From the NCBI GenBank assembly GCA_003161205.1, contig PMOU01000152.1, forward strand, positions 1 through 11,983: a DNA stretch of 11,983 nt. The letters run 5' to 3'. Positions 1 through 5,792 of this stretch are shown here, piece after piece. Made by a program: the position numbers and the translations under genes. Position 1 is the stretch's first letter; each line of letters begins with the position of its first letter. The notes under the pieces are model-generated. The model was not told the origin of the DNA. It saw only the letters and a program-made list of their open reading frames with translations, and did no database searches. This DNA is from Actinomycetota bacterium (GTDB taxonomy: Bacteria; Actinomycetota; Actinomycetes; Streptosporangiales; Streptosporangiaceae).

Positions 1-522
1 GTCGCCCTGGACATGAGCTGGGCCTTGCGGCCGATGACCGGGATCGAGGAACTGCCCGTGCTCGAGGAGGAGATCGCCGCCGCGGTCGACGGCGCGGGCA
101 TGTCGGTGCTGTGCGGCTACGACAGGGAGCGATTCGACCCGATCACCTTGGCGCTGATTGCTCCCTTCCACTCTCATGCGGTGGCGGCGGCCTCTTATCA
201 TGATGATCCTGTCCTGCGAATATGCCGCCAGTACGTGCCGCCGGGTATCCGGCTGGCAGGCGAGATGGATTTCCTGGCCGCGGACGCGCTCGCGCTGGCG
301 CTGGGGGAGGCGATCCGCATCGACGGTGACATCGCCATCAATATGGCCAAGCTCAGCTTCATCGACGCCCCCAGCACCCGGATGATCATGGAGGCCATCA
401 CCAGCCTGGACTCGTCCCGTACGGTGGTCCTGCGCTGTCCTCCCTCGATCGAGGCGAGGTTCGTGCAGCTCGGCGCGGATCGCCTGCCGCATGTCAGCCT
501 GGATGTCGTCGATGAGCAGTAG
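1..522 (+). CDS. MEDS-STAS anti-sigma factor antagonist-like protein, 5' end outside window
   Basis: The reading frame is open from the first base (VALD before the first Met at 13), so the true start lies upstream. What remains has two parts. The end of a MEDS-type sensory domain comes first (MSWALRPMTG, then the GMSVLCGYDRERF stretch at about 36-48 counting from the Met at 13). A STAS domain fills the C-terminal half (about 77-165), with the beta-strand/helix pattern IRLAGEMDF and INMAKLSFIDAPSTRM. STAS proteins of the RsbV/SpoIIAA type bind an RsbW-like kinase and are controlled by phosphorylation of a Ser/Thr at the start of the helix after the FID motif; here the candidates are the Ser and Thr of APST. 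The MEDS part is thought to sense small ligands. The next gene encodes the expected kinase partner and overlaps this stop codon, so the two are probably co-translated. The family is clear; the signal and target sigma factor are unknown. Confidence 0.85.
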   Translation, partial: VALDMSWALRPMTGIEELPVLEEEIAAAVDGAGMSVLCGYDRERFDPITLALIAPFHSHAVAAASYHDDPVLRICRQYVPPGIRLAGEMDFLAADALALALGEAIRIDGDIAINMAKLSFIDAPSTRMIMEAITSLDSSRTVVLRCPPSIEARFVQLGADRLPHVSLDVVDEQ

Positions 523-1123
523 CGAAGGGCGGCCGGCTCCGGCCGGTCCCGGTGATGGCGCGGTCCTGGCGGGCGACCAGACGTACACCGTGGACGGCGC
601 GGCGCCCCTGCTCCTGGAGCAGGCCTTCGATTCAGGCACGCTCTATGCGTTGCGGGCGGCGGCGCAGGCTCATGCCACGGAGGCGGGCTTGGCCGAGGAC
701 CGCACCGATGACCTGGTGATCTCGGTTCATGAGCTGGCCGCGAACGCCGTCCGGCATGGCGCGGGCGCGGGGTGGCTGCGGATGTGGGAGCGCGACGGAG
801 CGCTGCACTGCCAGGTGGAAGATGGCGCCTCACCCGCCACCGCCGGGGAAGCCGCCCGTGGCGGGGAAGCCCGTGGCGGGGAGGCCCGTGGTGGGGAGGA
901 GGGCGCGCCGGAGGCTGCCCGCGAGGACGCCAAGGCAGCGGACGAGGCCACCGGGTCGCAGGAGAATGTGGCGGATCGCTGGCCCTTCCTGCCGGGTCAT
1001 GGCCTGTGGCTGGTACGGCTGGTGTCCGATCAGCTCAGCGTGTCTTCCGGTCCTGACGGCACGCGGGCTACGATCGTCTTCACCCTTCCTCCCGAAGACT
1101 CATCCGCCTCTTCGCCCGGCTGA
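491..1123 (+). CDS. RsbW-like anti-sigma factor kinase (HATPase_c_2) with expanded ATP lid
   Basis: Single-domain GHKL ATPase of the anti-sigma/serine kinase type, expected to bind and inhibit a sigma factor or to phosphorylate STAS partners in the cytoplasm. The N box is E81-LAAN85-AVRHG, the G1 box is VED111G112 and the G2 box is G169HGLWLVR. After it comes a typical last strand, GTRATIVFTLP. Between G1 and G2, where a short ATP lid is usual, lies a stretch of about 50 residues rich in Ala, Gly and Glu that contains (ARGGE)3 at 122-136. The first 25 or so residues are disordered-looking. Start choice is uncertain: ATG at 491, 503 and 512 are in frame, none has a clear Shine-Dalgarno sequence, and 512 gives the shortest overlap (11 bases) with the preceding stop. 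It lies between two STAS genes, which fits a partner-switching operon. Because all three boxes are present, the protein is probably active despite the insertion. Confidence 0.85.
   Translation: MSAWMSSMSSSEGRPAPAGPGDGAVLAGDQTYTVDGAAPLLLEQAFDSGTLYALRAAAQAHATEAGLAEDRTDDLVISVHELAANAVRHGAGAGWLRMWERDGALHCQVEDGASPATAGEAARGGEARGGEARGGEEGAPEAAREDAKAADEATGSQENVADRWPFLPGHGLWLVRLVSDQLSVSSGPDGTRATIVFTLPPEDSSASSPG
854..898 (+). repeat. Three 15-bp direct repeats inside the anti-sigma kinase gene
   Basis: Three tandem units start at 854, 869 and 884, each a variant of GCCCGTGGCGGGGAA. The differences are a final A to G in units 2 and 3 and one C to T in unit 3. The unit length is a multiple of three and is in frame, giving (ARGGE)3. 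It probably arose by slippage and could vary in copy number without breaking the frame. Confidence 0.9.
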
Positions 1124-1184
1124 CGGGCGGAGGCGGGCGCGGCGGCGGGCGGGACGGCCCAGGCGATCTGGCCCGGCCGCCATT

Positions 1185-1571
1185 ATGCTTACCTTTGTGA
1201 GCACGCTGAAGGCATCGGTGGCGGCGGGAGAGTCAGGGCCGGTCGTGACGCTGTCGGGTGAGGCGGACCTGGCTTCGGCCGGGCAGCTGAGCGACCTGCT
1301 GACCGCGCAGCTGGCCGGGGGTGTGCAACGGCTGATGGTCGACGTGTCGGGCCTGCGTTTCGCGGACTCGGCGTCGGTGCGAGCGCTGGTGCTGGCGGGC
1401 AAGACCCTGCGGGACCGGGGCGGCGTGCTCGTCCTGGCGCGTCCGCAGCGGGCGGTGGCCAGGGTGCTGGAGCTCATGGGCGTGGATGAGCTGCTCCTCG
1501 TGCAGGGCGGCGCGTCCAGGGGGTCGGGATCCGAGGCGGCGGGAGCCGGTCCCGGTTCAAGCGAGGTCTAG
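1185..1571 (+). CDS. STAS-domain anti-sigma factor antagonist
   Basis: A 128-residue STAS protein (RsbV/SpoIIAA-like). It shows VVTLSGEADLASAGQLSDLL, then a strand/helix unit VDVSGLRFADSASVRALV holding the Ser that is normally phosphorylated by an RsbW-type kinase, then GGVLVLARPQRAVARVLELMGVDELL. The length matches a stand-alone STAS domain with a short Gly/Ser/Ala-rich tail. It follows the anti-sigma kinase gene by 61 bases on the same strand and should be its antagonist, or an alternative partner to the MEDS-STAS protein upstream. Start is uncertain: ATG at 1185 has no Shine-Dalgarno sequence. GTG at 1197 (VSTLKASVAAGE) is the other choice; it sits 7 bases after a TATGCT hexamer and could be a leaderless start. 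It ends 8 bases before the convergent gene at 1580. Confidence 0.85.
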   Translation: MLTFVSTLKASVAAGESGPVVTLSGEADLASAGQLSDLLTAQLAGGVQRLMVDVSGLRFADSASVRALVLAGKTLRDRGGVLVLARPQRAVARVLELMGVDELLLVQGGASRGSGSEAAGAGPGSSEV

Positions 1572-1579
1572 GTCGGCGG

Positions 1580-1870
1580 TCACAGGCTGCGGAACTCCGG
1601 CGAGCGCCGCAGCGCGTCGGCCACCCGGCGGGCGGTACTGACCGTGTTAGCGATGCGGAGCATGAGCAAACCGCCTCCTCTGACGCGGAAGACGGACGCG
1701 CCTGGCCGGTCGATGATCGAGATGTGCGCGTACAGCAGGCTGTTCTTGCGCACGGTGACCTGGTGATCGCCGTTGCTTTCGACCTGGTAGCCGGGTCCTA
1801 GCCTGCGGCTGAGGACCGCGACGACCTCGCCGGGCGTGACGTTTTTGCGCGGCACCTTTACCTTCGGCAT
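1580..1870 (-). CDS. Conserved small protein of unknown function
   Basis: A 96-residue basic protein beginning MPKVKVPRKNVTPGEVVAVL. I do not recognise a named domain, although this N-terminal pattern is familiar from small hypothetical proteins of actinomycetes. It looks mixed alpha/beta: a helix (TPGEVVAVLSRRL), strands (YQVESNGDHQVTVRKN, LLYAHISIIDRPGASVFRVRGG), then a C-terminal helix (ANTVSTARRVADALRRS). No signal peptide or membrane segment is visible. ATG at 1870 is preferred; an in-frame ATG at 1912 would add 14 residues and overlap the upstream enzyme gene by 16 bases, but those residues look unlike a real N-terminus. It lies 26 bases after the glycosidase stop on the same strand, so it may be read through from that gene. 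It converges with the STAS gene. Confidence 0.65.
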   Translation of the reverse strand: MPKVKVPRKNVTPGEVVAVLSRRLGPGYQVESNGDHQVTVRKNSLLYAHISIIDRPGASVFRVRGGGLLMLRIANTVSTARRVADALRRSPEFRSL

Positions 1871-1896
1871 GGCCTCTAGGTTAGTGGCACGCGGCG

Positions 1897-3558
1897 TCAG
1901 GCGGACAGCCACGCCGCGGTGTCGGGCGGCAGGATGCCGTCCTCGACGGGGCCGCTGGCCAGCAGTATCGCCTGATGCGGCGGCAGCGGCTCCGGGACCG
2001 GCCCGAGATTGGCGGCGAGGACGAATCCCGGCTCCCTGGCGAAGCAGAGCAACCCGGTGGCACCGGCCGCTGGCGGTCCGTCGAACCAGCGCAGGGTGCC
2101 ACGGCCCAGGGCGGGGTGCTGGCGCCGCAGCCGCAGCGCGGCCCGGTAAAGGGCGAGGAACGAGCCGTCATCAGCGAGCTGGGCGTCAACGCTGTAGTGA
2201 CCCCAGTCCGGCGGCTGGGGGAGCCAGGGCAGCTCAGCGGAGGGGCCCGGGGAAAACCCGAAACCGGGGCCGGAGCGGGTCCAGGGGATGGGCACCCGGC
2301 AGCCGTCGCGGCCGGGCACCCGGCCCCCGGTGCGGAAGAAGGTCGGATCCCTGCGCGCGTCGCCGGGAATGTCCGTGACCTCGGGCAGGCCCAGTTCCTC
2401 GCCCTGGTAGATGTAGGCCGATCCGGGCAGGGCGAGCAGCAGCAGTGCGGCCGCCCGCGCGCGCCGCGCGCCGGTCTCGGCGTCCTGGCCGCCGAGAGCA
2501 ATGAGCTCCGCGACGGTCTGCGGCGTGAACCCCTCATCCAGCCGGTAGCGGCTCGCGGGGCGGGCCACATCGTGATTTCCGATCACCCAGGGCGCTCGCG
2601 ATCCGCTGGCCAGGGCGAACACCCCGTCGATCGCGTCGCGGAACGCCGCCGCCTGCCAGCGCGCGAGGATCAGCTGGAAGTTGAAGACCTGAGGCAGACC
2701 GCCCGGCAGGAGATAGGGCATGAGGGTGGCCGGGGCGTCGTACCAGACCTCGCCGATGGCCGTCCGGACCCCAGGAAAGCCTTCGGCCGGGTAGGAGTCC
2801 AGGATGTCGCGCCAGGAACGGTAGAGCTCGTGCAGCTCGGGCCGGTGACGGAACGGGGAAGGCGCGTTCAGCGCGCCCTCGGCGGCGACGTCGGGCAGCT
2901 GCGGATCTTTGAACAGAGCGTGGGCCACGTCGACCCGCAGGCCGGCCACGCCGCGGTCGAGCCAGAACCTGATCACGTCCTCGAACAGCGCGGGGACGTC
3001 CTTGTCCAGCCAGTTCCAGTCTGGCTGGCTGATATCGAACAGGTGCAGGTACCACTGCCCGGGGCGTCCGCCGGCTTCGGTCACGCGCGTCCACGCGGGA
3101 CCCCCGAACGATGACGTCCAGTTGTTCGGGGGCAGCTCGCCGCCGGGGCCGCGTCCCTCGCGGAAGATGAACCGGTCCCGCTCCCGGCTGCCGGGCCCCG
3201 CCGCCAGCGCGGCGCGGAACAGCGGATGCTCACTCGAGCAGTGATTCGGCACCAGGTCGACGATCACCCGGATCTGGCGCGCGGCCGCGTCTTCGACCAG
3301 CCCGTCGAAGTCCGCCATGGTCCCGAGCAGCGGATCCACGGCACGGTAGTCGCTGACGTCATAGCCGCCGTCGGCCAGCGGCGATGGGTAGAACGGGGTG
3401 AGCCAGATGGCGTCCACGCCGAGATCGGCCAGGTAGCCCAGACAGGACCGGAGCCCGGGCAGGTCGCCTACGCCGTCGCGGTCCGAATCAGCGAAGCTGC
3501 GCGGGTACACCTCGTAAACCACCGCGTCTTCCCACCAAGCATGCCCGTCGCCGCCCAC
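1897..3558 (-). CDS. GH13 family alpha-glucosidase / oligo-1,6-glucosidase-type enzyme
   Basis: A 553-residue glycoside hydrolase of the alpha-amylase superfamily, expected to act on alpha-glucosidic bonds of short malto- or isomalto-oligosaccharides, sucrose or trehalose. The N-terminus WWEDAVVYEVYPRSFADSD is typical. Region I is D101LVPNH106, region V is the QPDWNW stretch at 178-183, the nucleophile motif is GLRVD210VAH, the acid/base is in TAIGE270VW and region IV is VIGNHD330VAR. All three catalytic acids are present, and the length fits a TIM barrel plus a C-terminal beta domain. No signal peptide is seen, so it is probably cytoplasmic. The GTG start at 3558 is supported by GGGAG four bases upstream. 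The nearest same-strand gene upstream is mscL, 61 bases away; no sugar transporter or regulator is adjacent. The family is secure; substrate and bond specificity cannot be read from sequence alone. Confidence 0.92.
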   Translation of the reverse strand: MGGDGHAWWEDAVVYEVYPRSFADSDRDGVGDLPGLRSCLGYLADLGVDAIWLTPFYPSPLADGGYDVSDYRAVDPLLGTMADFDGLVEDAAARQIRVIVDLVPNHCSSEHPLFRAALAAGPGSRERDRFIFREGRGPGGELPPNNWTSSFGGPAWTRVTEAGGRPGQWYLHLFDISQPDWNWLDKDVPALFEDVIRFWLDRGVAGLRVDVAHALFKDPQLPDVAAEGALNAPSPFRHRPELHELYRSWRDILDSYPAEGFPGVRTAIGEVWYDAPATLMPYLLPGGLPQVFNFQLILARWQAAAFRDAIDGVFALASGSRAPWVIGNHDVARPASRYRLDEGFTPQTVAELIALGGQDAETGARRARAAALLLLALPGSAYIYQGEELGLPEVTDIPGDARRDPTFFRTGGRVPGRDGCRVPIPWTRSGPGFGFSPGPSAELPWLPQPPDWGHYSVDAQLADDGSFLALYRAALRLRRQHPALGRGTLRWFDGPPAAGATGLLCFAREPGFVLAANLGPVPEPLPPHQAILLASGPVEDGILPPDTAAWLSA

Positions 3559-3603
3559 ACGTCTCCCTTGGCTTGAAGGTTCACCGCAGCCTATAAGGCG
3601 GGG

Positions 3604-3619
3604 CCGCGGCCGCCCGCGG
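3604..3619 (-). terminator. Possible short hairpin directly after mscL
   Basis: CCGCGG at 3604-3609 and again at 3614-3619 (self-complementary arms) can form a 6-bp stem with a 4-base loop, directly abutting the mscL stop codon on the minus strand. There is no T tract, and such stems arise by chance in GC-rich DNA. It could also just be spacer between mscL and the glycosidase. Confidence 0.25.
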
Positions 3620-4051
3620 TCAGGCGGCGGTGGCGCCCGGCTGATCCGTGCCGCAGTACTTGCACTTGGATGCGGCCGCCGGGAGGTCGCTGGACAGGCA
3701 GGCGGGGCAGGTCTTAACCGGCGGCGGGTCGCCGAACACCACCTGGCCGCGCCGTGCCTGCATGTGCTTGTAGGGGATCACGATGAGGAGGTACACGACG
3801 GCGATCAAGATGACGAAGTAGATGATCGCCGAAATGAAGGAGCCGAAATCGACGAAGGTCTTCGCATTGCCGGCCTGGCCGAGCTGTACGCCCAGTCCGA
3901 TGGACTTGCCGCCCTGGAACCTGGTCACGATCGGATAGATGATGTTGGTGGTGAAAGCGGTAATCAGGCTGCTGAACGCGAGCGCCACGACCAGCCCCAC
4001 CGCGACGACGATCACGTCGCCGCGCATAAGAAAGTTCTTGAAGCCCTTCAC
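3620..4051 (-). CDS. mscL: MscL family large-conductance mechanosensitive channel with C-terminal zinc ribbon
   Basis: A 143-residue MscL protein: a homo-oligomeric membrane pore that opens under high membrane tension and releases solutes after osmotic downshock. The N-terminus MKGFKNFLMRGDVIVVAVGL is the conserved amphipathic helix plus the start of TM1 (about 12-40). TM2 is about 70-94 (GSFISAIIYFVILIAVVYLL). The usual C-terminal helical bundle is replaced after residue 110 by a treble-clef or zinc-ribbon-like tail, C115PAC118 with C130KYC133, which probably binds one zinc ion in the cytoplasm. The GTG start at 4051 has GGAGAGAG upstream. It is the first gene of a leftward pair with the glycosidase and is divergent from the Sec tRNA. 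The channel identity is solid. The role of the zinc ribbon is inferred only; similar tails occur in other actinobacterial MscL proteins as far as I know. Confidence 0.92.
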   Translation of the reverse strand: MKGFKNFLMRGDVIVVAVGLVVALAFSSLITAFTTNIIYPIVTRFQGGKSIGLGVQLGQAGNAKTFVDFGSFISAIIYFVILIAVVYLLIVIPYKHMQARRGQVVFGDPPPVKTCPACLSSDLPAAASKCKYCGTDQPGATAA

Positions 4052-4163
4052 GGTCTCTCTCCGATTCGCTTGCCGTCCGTCGCGCCGGGTCGCCGCGTCC
4101 GGCCGTCGCCGTCCCGCGCCGCCCCCTGGCTTGGGAGTCTGTTTGATCGTTGTGCCTGATGTT

Positions 4164-4177
4164 GCGTTATATAACGC
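4164..4177. promoter_or_regulatory. Perfect 14-bp palindrome GCGTTATATAACGC
   Basis: An exact inverted repeat with an AT-only core of eight bases, in an otherwise GC-rich spacer between mscL and the Sec tRNA. It lies 113 bases upstream of the mscL start and about 100 bases upstream of the tRNA. On the plus strand TTGATC at 4143-4148 precedes the TATATA core by 19 bases, so it may include a -10 element for the tRNA. It could equally be an operator. Confidence 0.45.
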
Positions 4178-4275
4178 GGCTTAGGATTCCTTCTCCCGCC
4201 TTGCGAAGCAAGCGTCTCGGCCGGCATGGCCCCAACCGACGCAAAGACCTATCCGCGCCGCAGTAGAGTCATCGC

Positions 4276-4371
4276 GGAGGCGTCTGGGTGCCTGGTGGCC
4301 CCCCCGGTCTTCAAAACTGGTGAGCGCTGCACCGCGGCGCTGGCGGGTTCGATTCCCGTCCGCCTCCGCCA
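4276..4371 (+). tRNA. selC: tRNA-Sec (selenocysteine, anticodon TCA)
   Basis: A 96-base tRNA with encoded CCA (4369-4371) and G discriminator (4368). The anticodon loop is CTTCAAA (4309-4315) with anticodon TCA (4311-4313) on a 5-bp stem (4304-4308/4316-4320, one G-T pair). The acceptor is GGAGGCG (4276-4282) pairing with 4361-4367; the eighth position is T4283 against C4360. The D arm is long, 4286-4292 with 4297-4303, with a 4-base loop TGGT and one T4289/C4300 mismatch. The variable arm is long, 8 bp (4323-4330/4334-4341) with a 3-base loop. The T loop is TTCGATT (4348-4354). A TCA anticodon, long variable arm, extended D stem with a tiny D loop and extended acceptor are the hallmarks of bacterial tRNA-Sec, which reads UGA with SelB. 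A suppressor tRNA-Ser is a poorer fit. The gene sits alone, divergent from mscL. Confidence 0.95.
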
Positions 4372-4554
4372 AGCTCTGGCCTGGGGCGATGTCCGCCGCG
4401 GTACTGTCACCCCCGCCAGCCCGCCGCGGTGATGCGTCCGCGACAGCGCGTTGACGCTGGATACGACCTGGTAACGGGCCTATACCAAGTTCGCACCTAT
4501 TGTGCACCTGTGTGACCTCGGGCGCGTCTCCGAAGGGGGAGAGCGCAGCCGCGC

Positions 4555-4566
4555 AGGGAGGGAGGG
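4555..4566 (+). promoter_or_regulatory. Ribosome binding site fixing the start at 4571
   Basis: AGGGAGGGAGGG lies 4 bases before ATG 4571. It is far stronger than anything before the in-frame ATG at 4502, so 4571 is taken as the start. Confidence 0.8.
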
Positions 4567-4570
4567 AATC

Positions 4571-5491
4571 ATGAAGGCCGATCACCACAGGCTGGCTTAT
4601 GACGGTAGCGGGGACGGCGGGCATCTGACCGAGCTGGCGCGCGCTGAGGCGGAGCTGCTGTCATCGCACGACACTCACCAGGTCATCGCCGAGCGCCTGG
4701 GCATTTCTCCCAATCTCGTCACGAGCTACTGTAATCACTTGGTGCATCAGTCCAGATTGGAGCGCTGCCCGCACGTCCAGCGTGCCGATGGCGAGAGCGA
4801 GCAGCCGCCGTCATGGAACTGGTTCGGCCAGCAGGACCCGGGTCAGGACCAGGAGCAGCCTCAGTCTCCGCCGGACCCGCCGGACCCGCCGGACCCGCCG
4901 GACCAGCAGGACCCACCGGACCAGCAGGACGACCAGATGGACCCTGGCCAGTACCAGGACTGGTCGCCGTATCCGCCGCCGCAGCCGCCCTTTTCCGGTC
5001 AGGAGCCTAGCTACATTCCGCCGCCCGGCCGCCGGCCGGCGGATCCGTGGCCCGTTCGCCACAAGGTGCTGACCGGGATACTTGCTGCCGTGGCGCTCCT
5101 GTTCGCGGCCGGCATCGGCGCGGTCGCCGGCAGCAAGAGCGCAGGCAGCGCCGCCCCGGCGCCGACCGTCACCGTTACGAGCACGGCGGCCACCGTCGCG
5201 AAGCCGCACCCGACGGTCACCGTCACGAAGACCGTGCAAGCGACCACGAATAAGCAAGGGGAGGCCACGCAGATCAGCACGGACGGAGTGTATGTCGTCG
5301 GCCAGGACATTCCCGGCGGCACCTGGCACACCGCGGGCGGCCAGCAGTGCTACGAGGCCACGCTGTCGGGCGACGACACGACCAACGACATCATCTCCAG
5401 CAACAACTTCTCCGGTCCGGACACCGTGAGCCTGGATGGTGTCAAGGCCTTCGACATCAACGGCGACTGCACGTGGCAGCAGGAGGGATAG
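4571..5491 (+). CDS. Predicted transmembrane protein with HTH-like N-terminus and secreted C-terminal domain
   Basis: A 306-residue protein with four parts. (1) A cytoplasmic N-terminus with a helix-turn-helix-like unit at about 35-55 (HQVIAERLGISPNLVTSYCNHL), similar to LuxR or sigma region 4 recognition helices. (2) A Pro/Gln/Asp-rich linker with (PPD)4-QQD-PPD-QQD at 100-120, then a Pro/Tyr-rich stretch. (3) One membrane segment at about 166-189 (VLTGILAAVALLFAAGIGAV), basic on its N-terminal side. (4) An outside part with two PTVTVT stretches and a C-terminal domain (GVYVVGQDIPGGTWHT, CYEATL, DCTW) whose two Cys may form a disulfide. This last domain resembles a small extracellular module common in actinomycete lipoproteins and membrane proteins. 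The orientation is predicted from charge. It could be a membrane-tethered regulator or simply a surface protein with a chance HTH match. It has no operon partner; the next thing downstream is a gene remnant on the other strand. Confidence 0.75.
   Translation: MKADHHRLAYDGSGDGGHLTELARAEAELLSSHDTHQVIAERLGISPNLVTSYCNHLVHQSRLERCPHVQRADGESEQPPSWNWFGQQDPGQDQEQPQSPPDPPDPPDPPDQQDPPDQQDDQMDPGQYQDWSPYPPPQPPFSGQEPSYIPPPGRRPADPWPVRHKVLTGILAAVALLFAAGIGAVAGSKSAGSAAPAPTVTVTSTAATVAKPHPTVTVTKTVQATTNKQGEATQISTDGVYVVGQDIPGGTWHTAGGQQCYEATLSGDDTTNDIISSNNFSGPDTVSLDGVKAFDINGDCTWQQEG
4868..4930 (+). repeat. Seven 9-bp repeats encoding (XXD)7
   Basis: In-frame 9-base units: four exact CCGCCGGAC copies (4868-4903), then CAGCAGGAC, CCACCGGAC and CAGCAGGAC. 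They encode PPD four times, then QQD, PPD, QQD. Length changes by whole units would keep the frame and alter the linker between the HTH-like domain and the membrane segment. Confidence 0.9.
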
Positions 5492-5506
5492 CGCCGTCGG
5501 GGTGGC

Positions 5507-5683
5507 TCAGCTGAAGTAGTGGCCCTCCTTGAGATCGGCGATCAGTCCCGGGCGGGTTGGCTGCCAGCCGAGCAGGTCCCGGGTGATCTGCGCCGAGGCG
5601 GGGCCGTCGAATCCCCAGAAGCCGCCGAGGAAGCCGACGTACTCTGCGGCCTGCTCAGGCGTGACGGAGACCGCGGGAATGCC
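5507..5683 (-). pseudogene. C-terminal remnant of an SDR/NAD(P)-dependent epimerase-type oxidoreductase
   Basis: Read on the minus strand, about 57 codons before a TGA at 5507-5509 give VSVTPEQAAEYVGFLGGFWG, then DGPASAQITRDLLGWQPTRP and GLIADLKEGHYFS. The pattern LLGWQPTRPGLIADL-GHYF is the usual C-terminus of atypical short-chain dehydrogenase/epimerase proteins of about 280-300 residues. The rest of such a gene, including the N-terminal Gly-rich NAD(P) motif, is absent: past about 5683 the frame no longer resembles the family, and a different gene remnant starts on the other strand. No start codon or ribosome site is seen for this piece. It is best read as the stump left by a deletion or rearrangement. 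Confidence 0.65.
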
Positions 5684-5792
5684 CACGATCCGCGGACTGC
5701 TGCTCGACCTGCTCGCGACCGGTGACCGGGCCCGGGTCCAGGACGCGGCGGAGAGCTTCTTCGCCAGCCTCGAACGCCCGTCAGCCGGCTAG
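5679..5792 (+). pseudogene. Probable C-terminal remnant of a TetR family regulator
   Basis: The frame ending at TAG 5790-5792 reads TIRGLLLDLLATGDRARVQD and then AAESFFASLERPSAG. RGLLLDLLATGDR-RV is a familiar motif near the C-terminus of many TetR/AcrR regulators. No DNA-binding domain precedes it: upstream the frame runs into DNA that is antisense to the SDR remnant. An ATG at 5679 exists but a 37-residue product would lack any known function. It overlaps the end of the VOC gene by 12 bases. SDR and TetR genes are often neighbours, so both stumps may come from one lost locus. The TetR label is an inference from a short stretch. Confidence 0.45.

Noticed and set aside
198..833. Long open frame on the minus strand opposite the first two genes
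   Set aside because: Arg/Pro/Ser-rich product typical of the antisense of GC-rich coding DNA, with no motif, and it lies opposite two genes with clear domains.
1975..3114. 379-codon open frame on the plus strand inside the glycosidase gene
   Set aside because: No domain pattern, and the opposite strand has all GH13 catalytic motifs in one frame.
4451..4486. TTGACG followed by TATACC as a promoter for the 4571 gene
   Set aside because: The spacer is 24 bases, too long for a sigma-70-type promoter; TAACGG at 15 bases is a poor -10 box.
4181..4624. Minus-strand open frame covering the Sec tRNA
   Set aside because: It runs through the tRNA gene in antisense; the composition is not protein-like and no ribosome site stands out.
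4868..4930. Tandem 9-bp units considered as a CRISPR-like or origin repeat
   Set aside because: Units are contiguous, in frame and encode a simple (XXD) linker inside a coding region.
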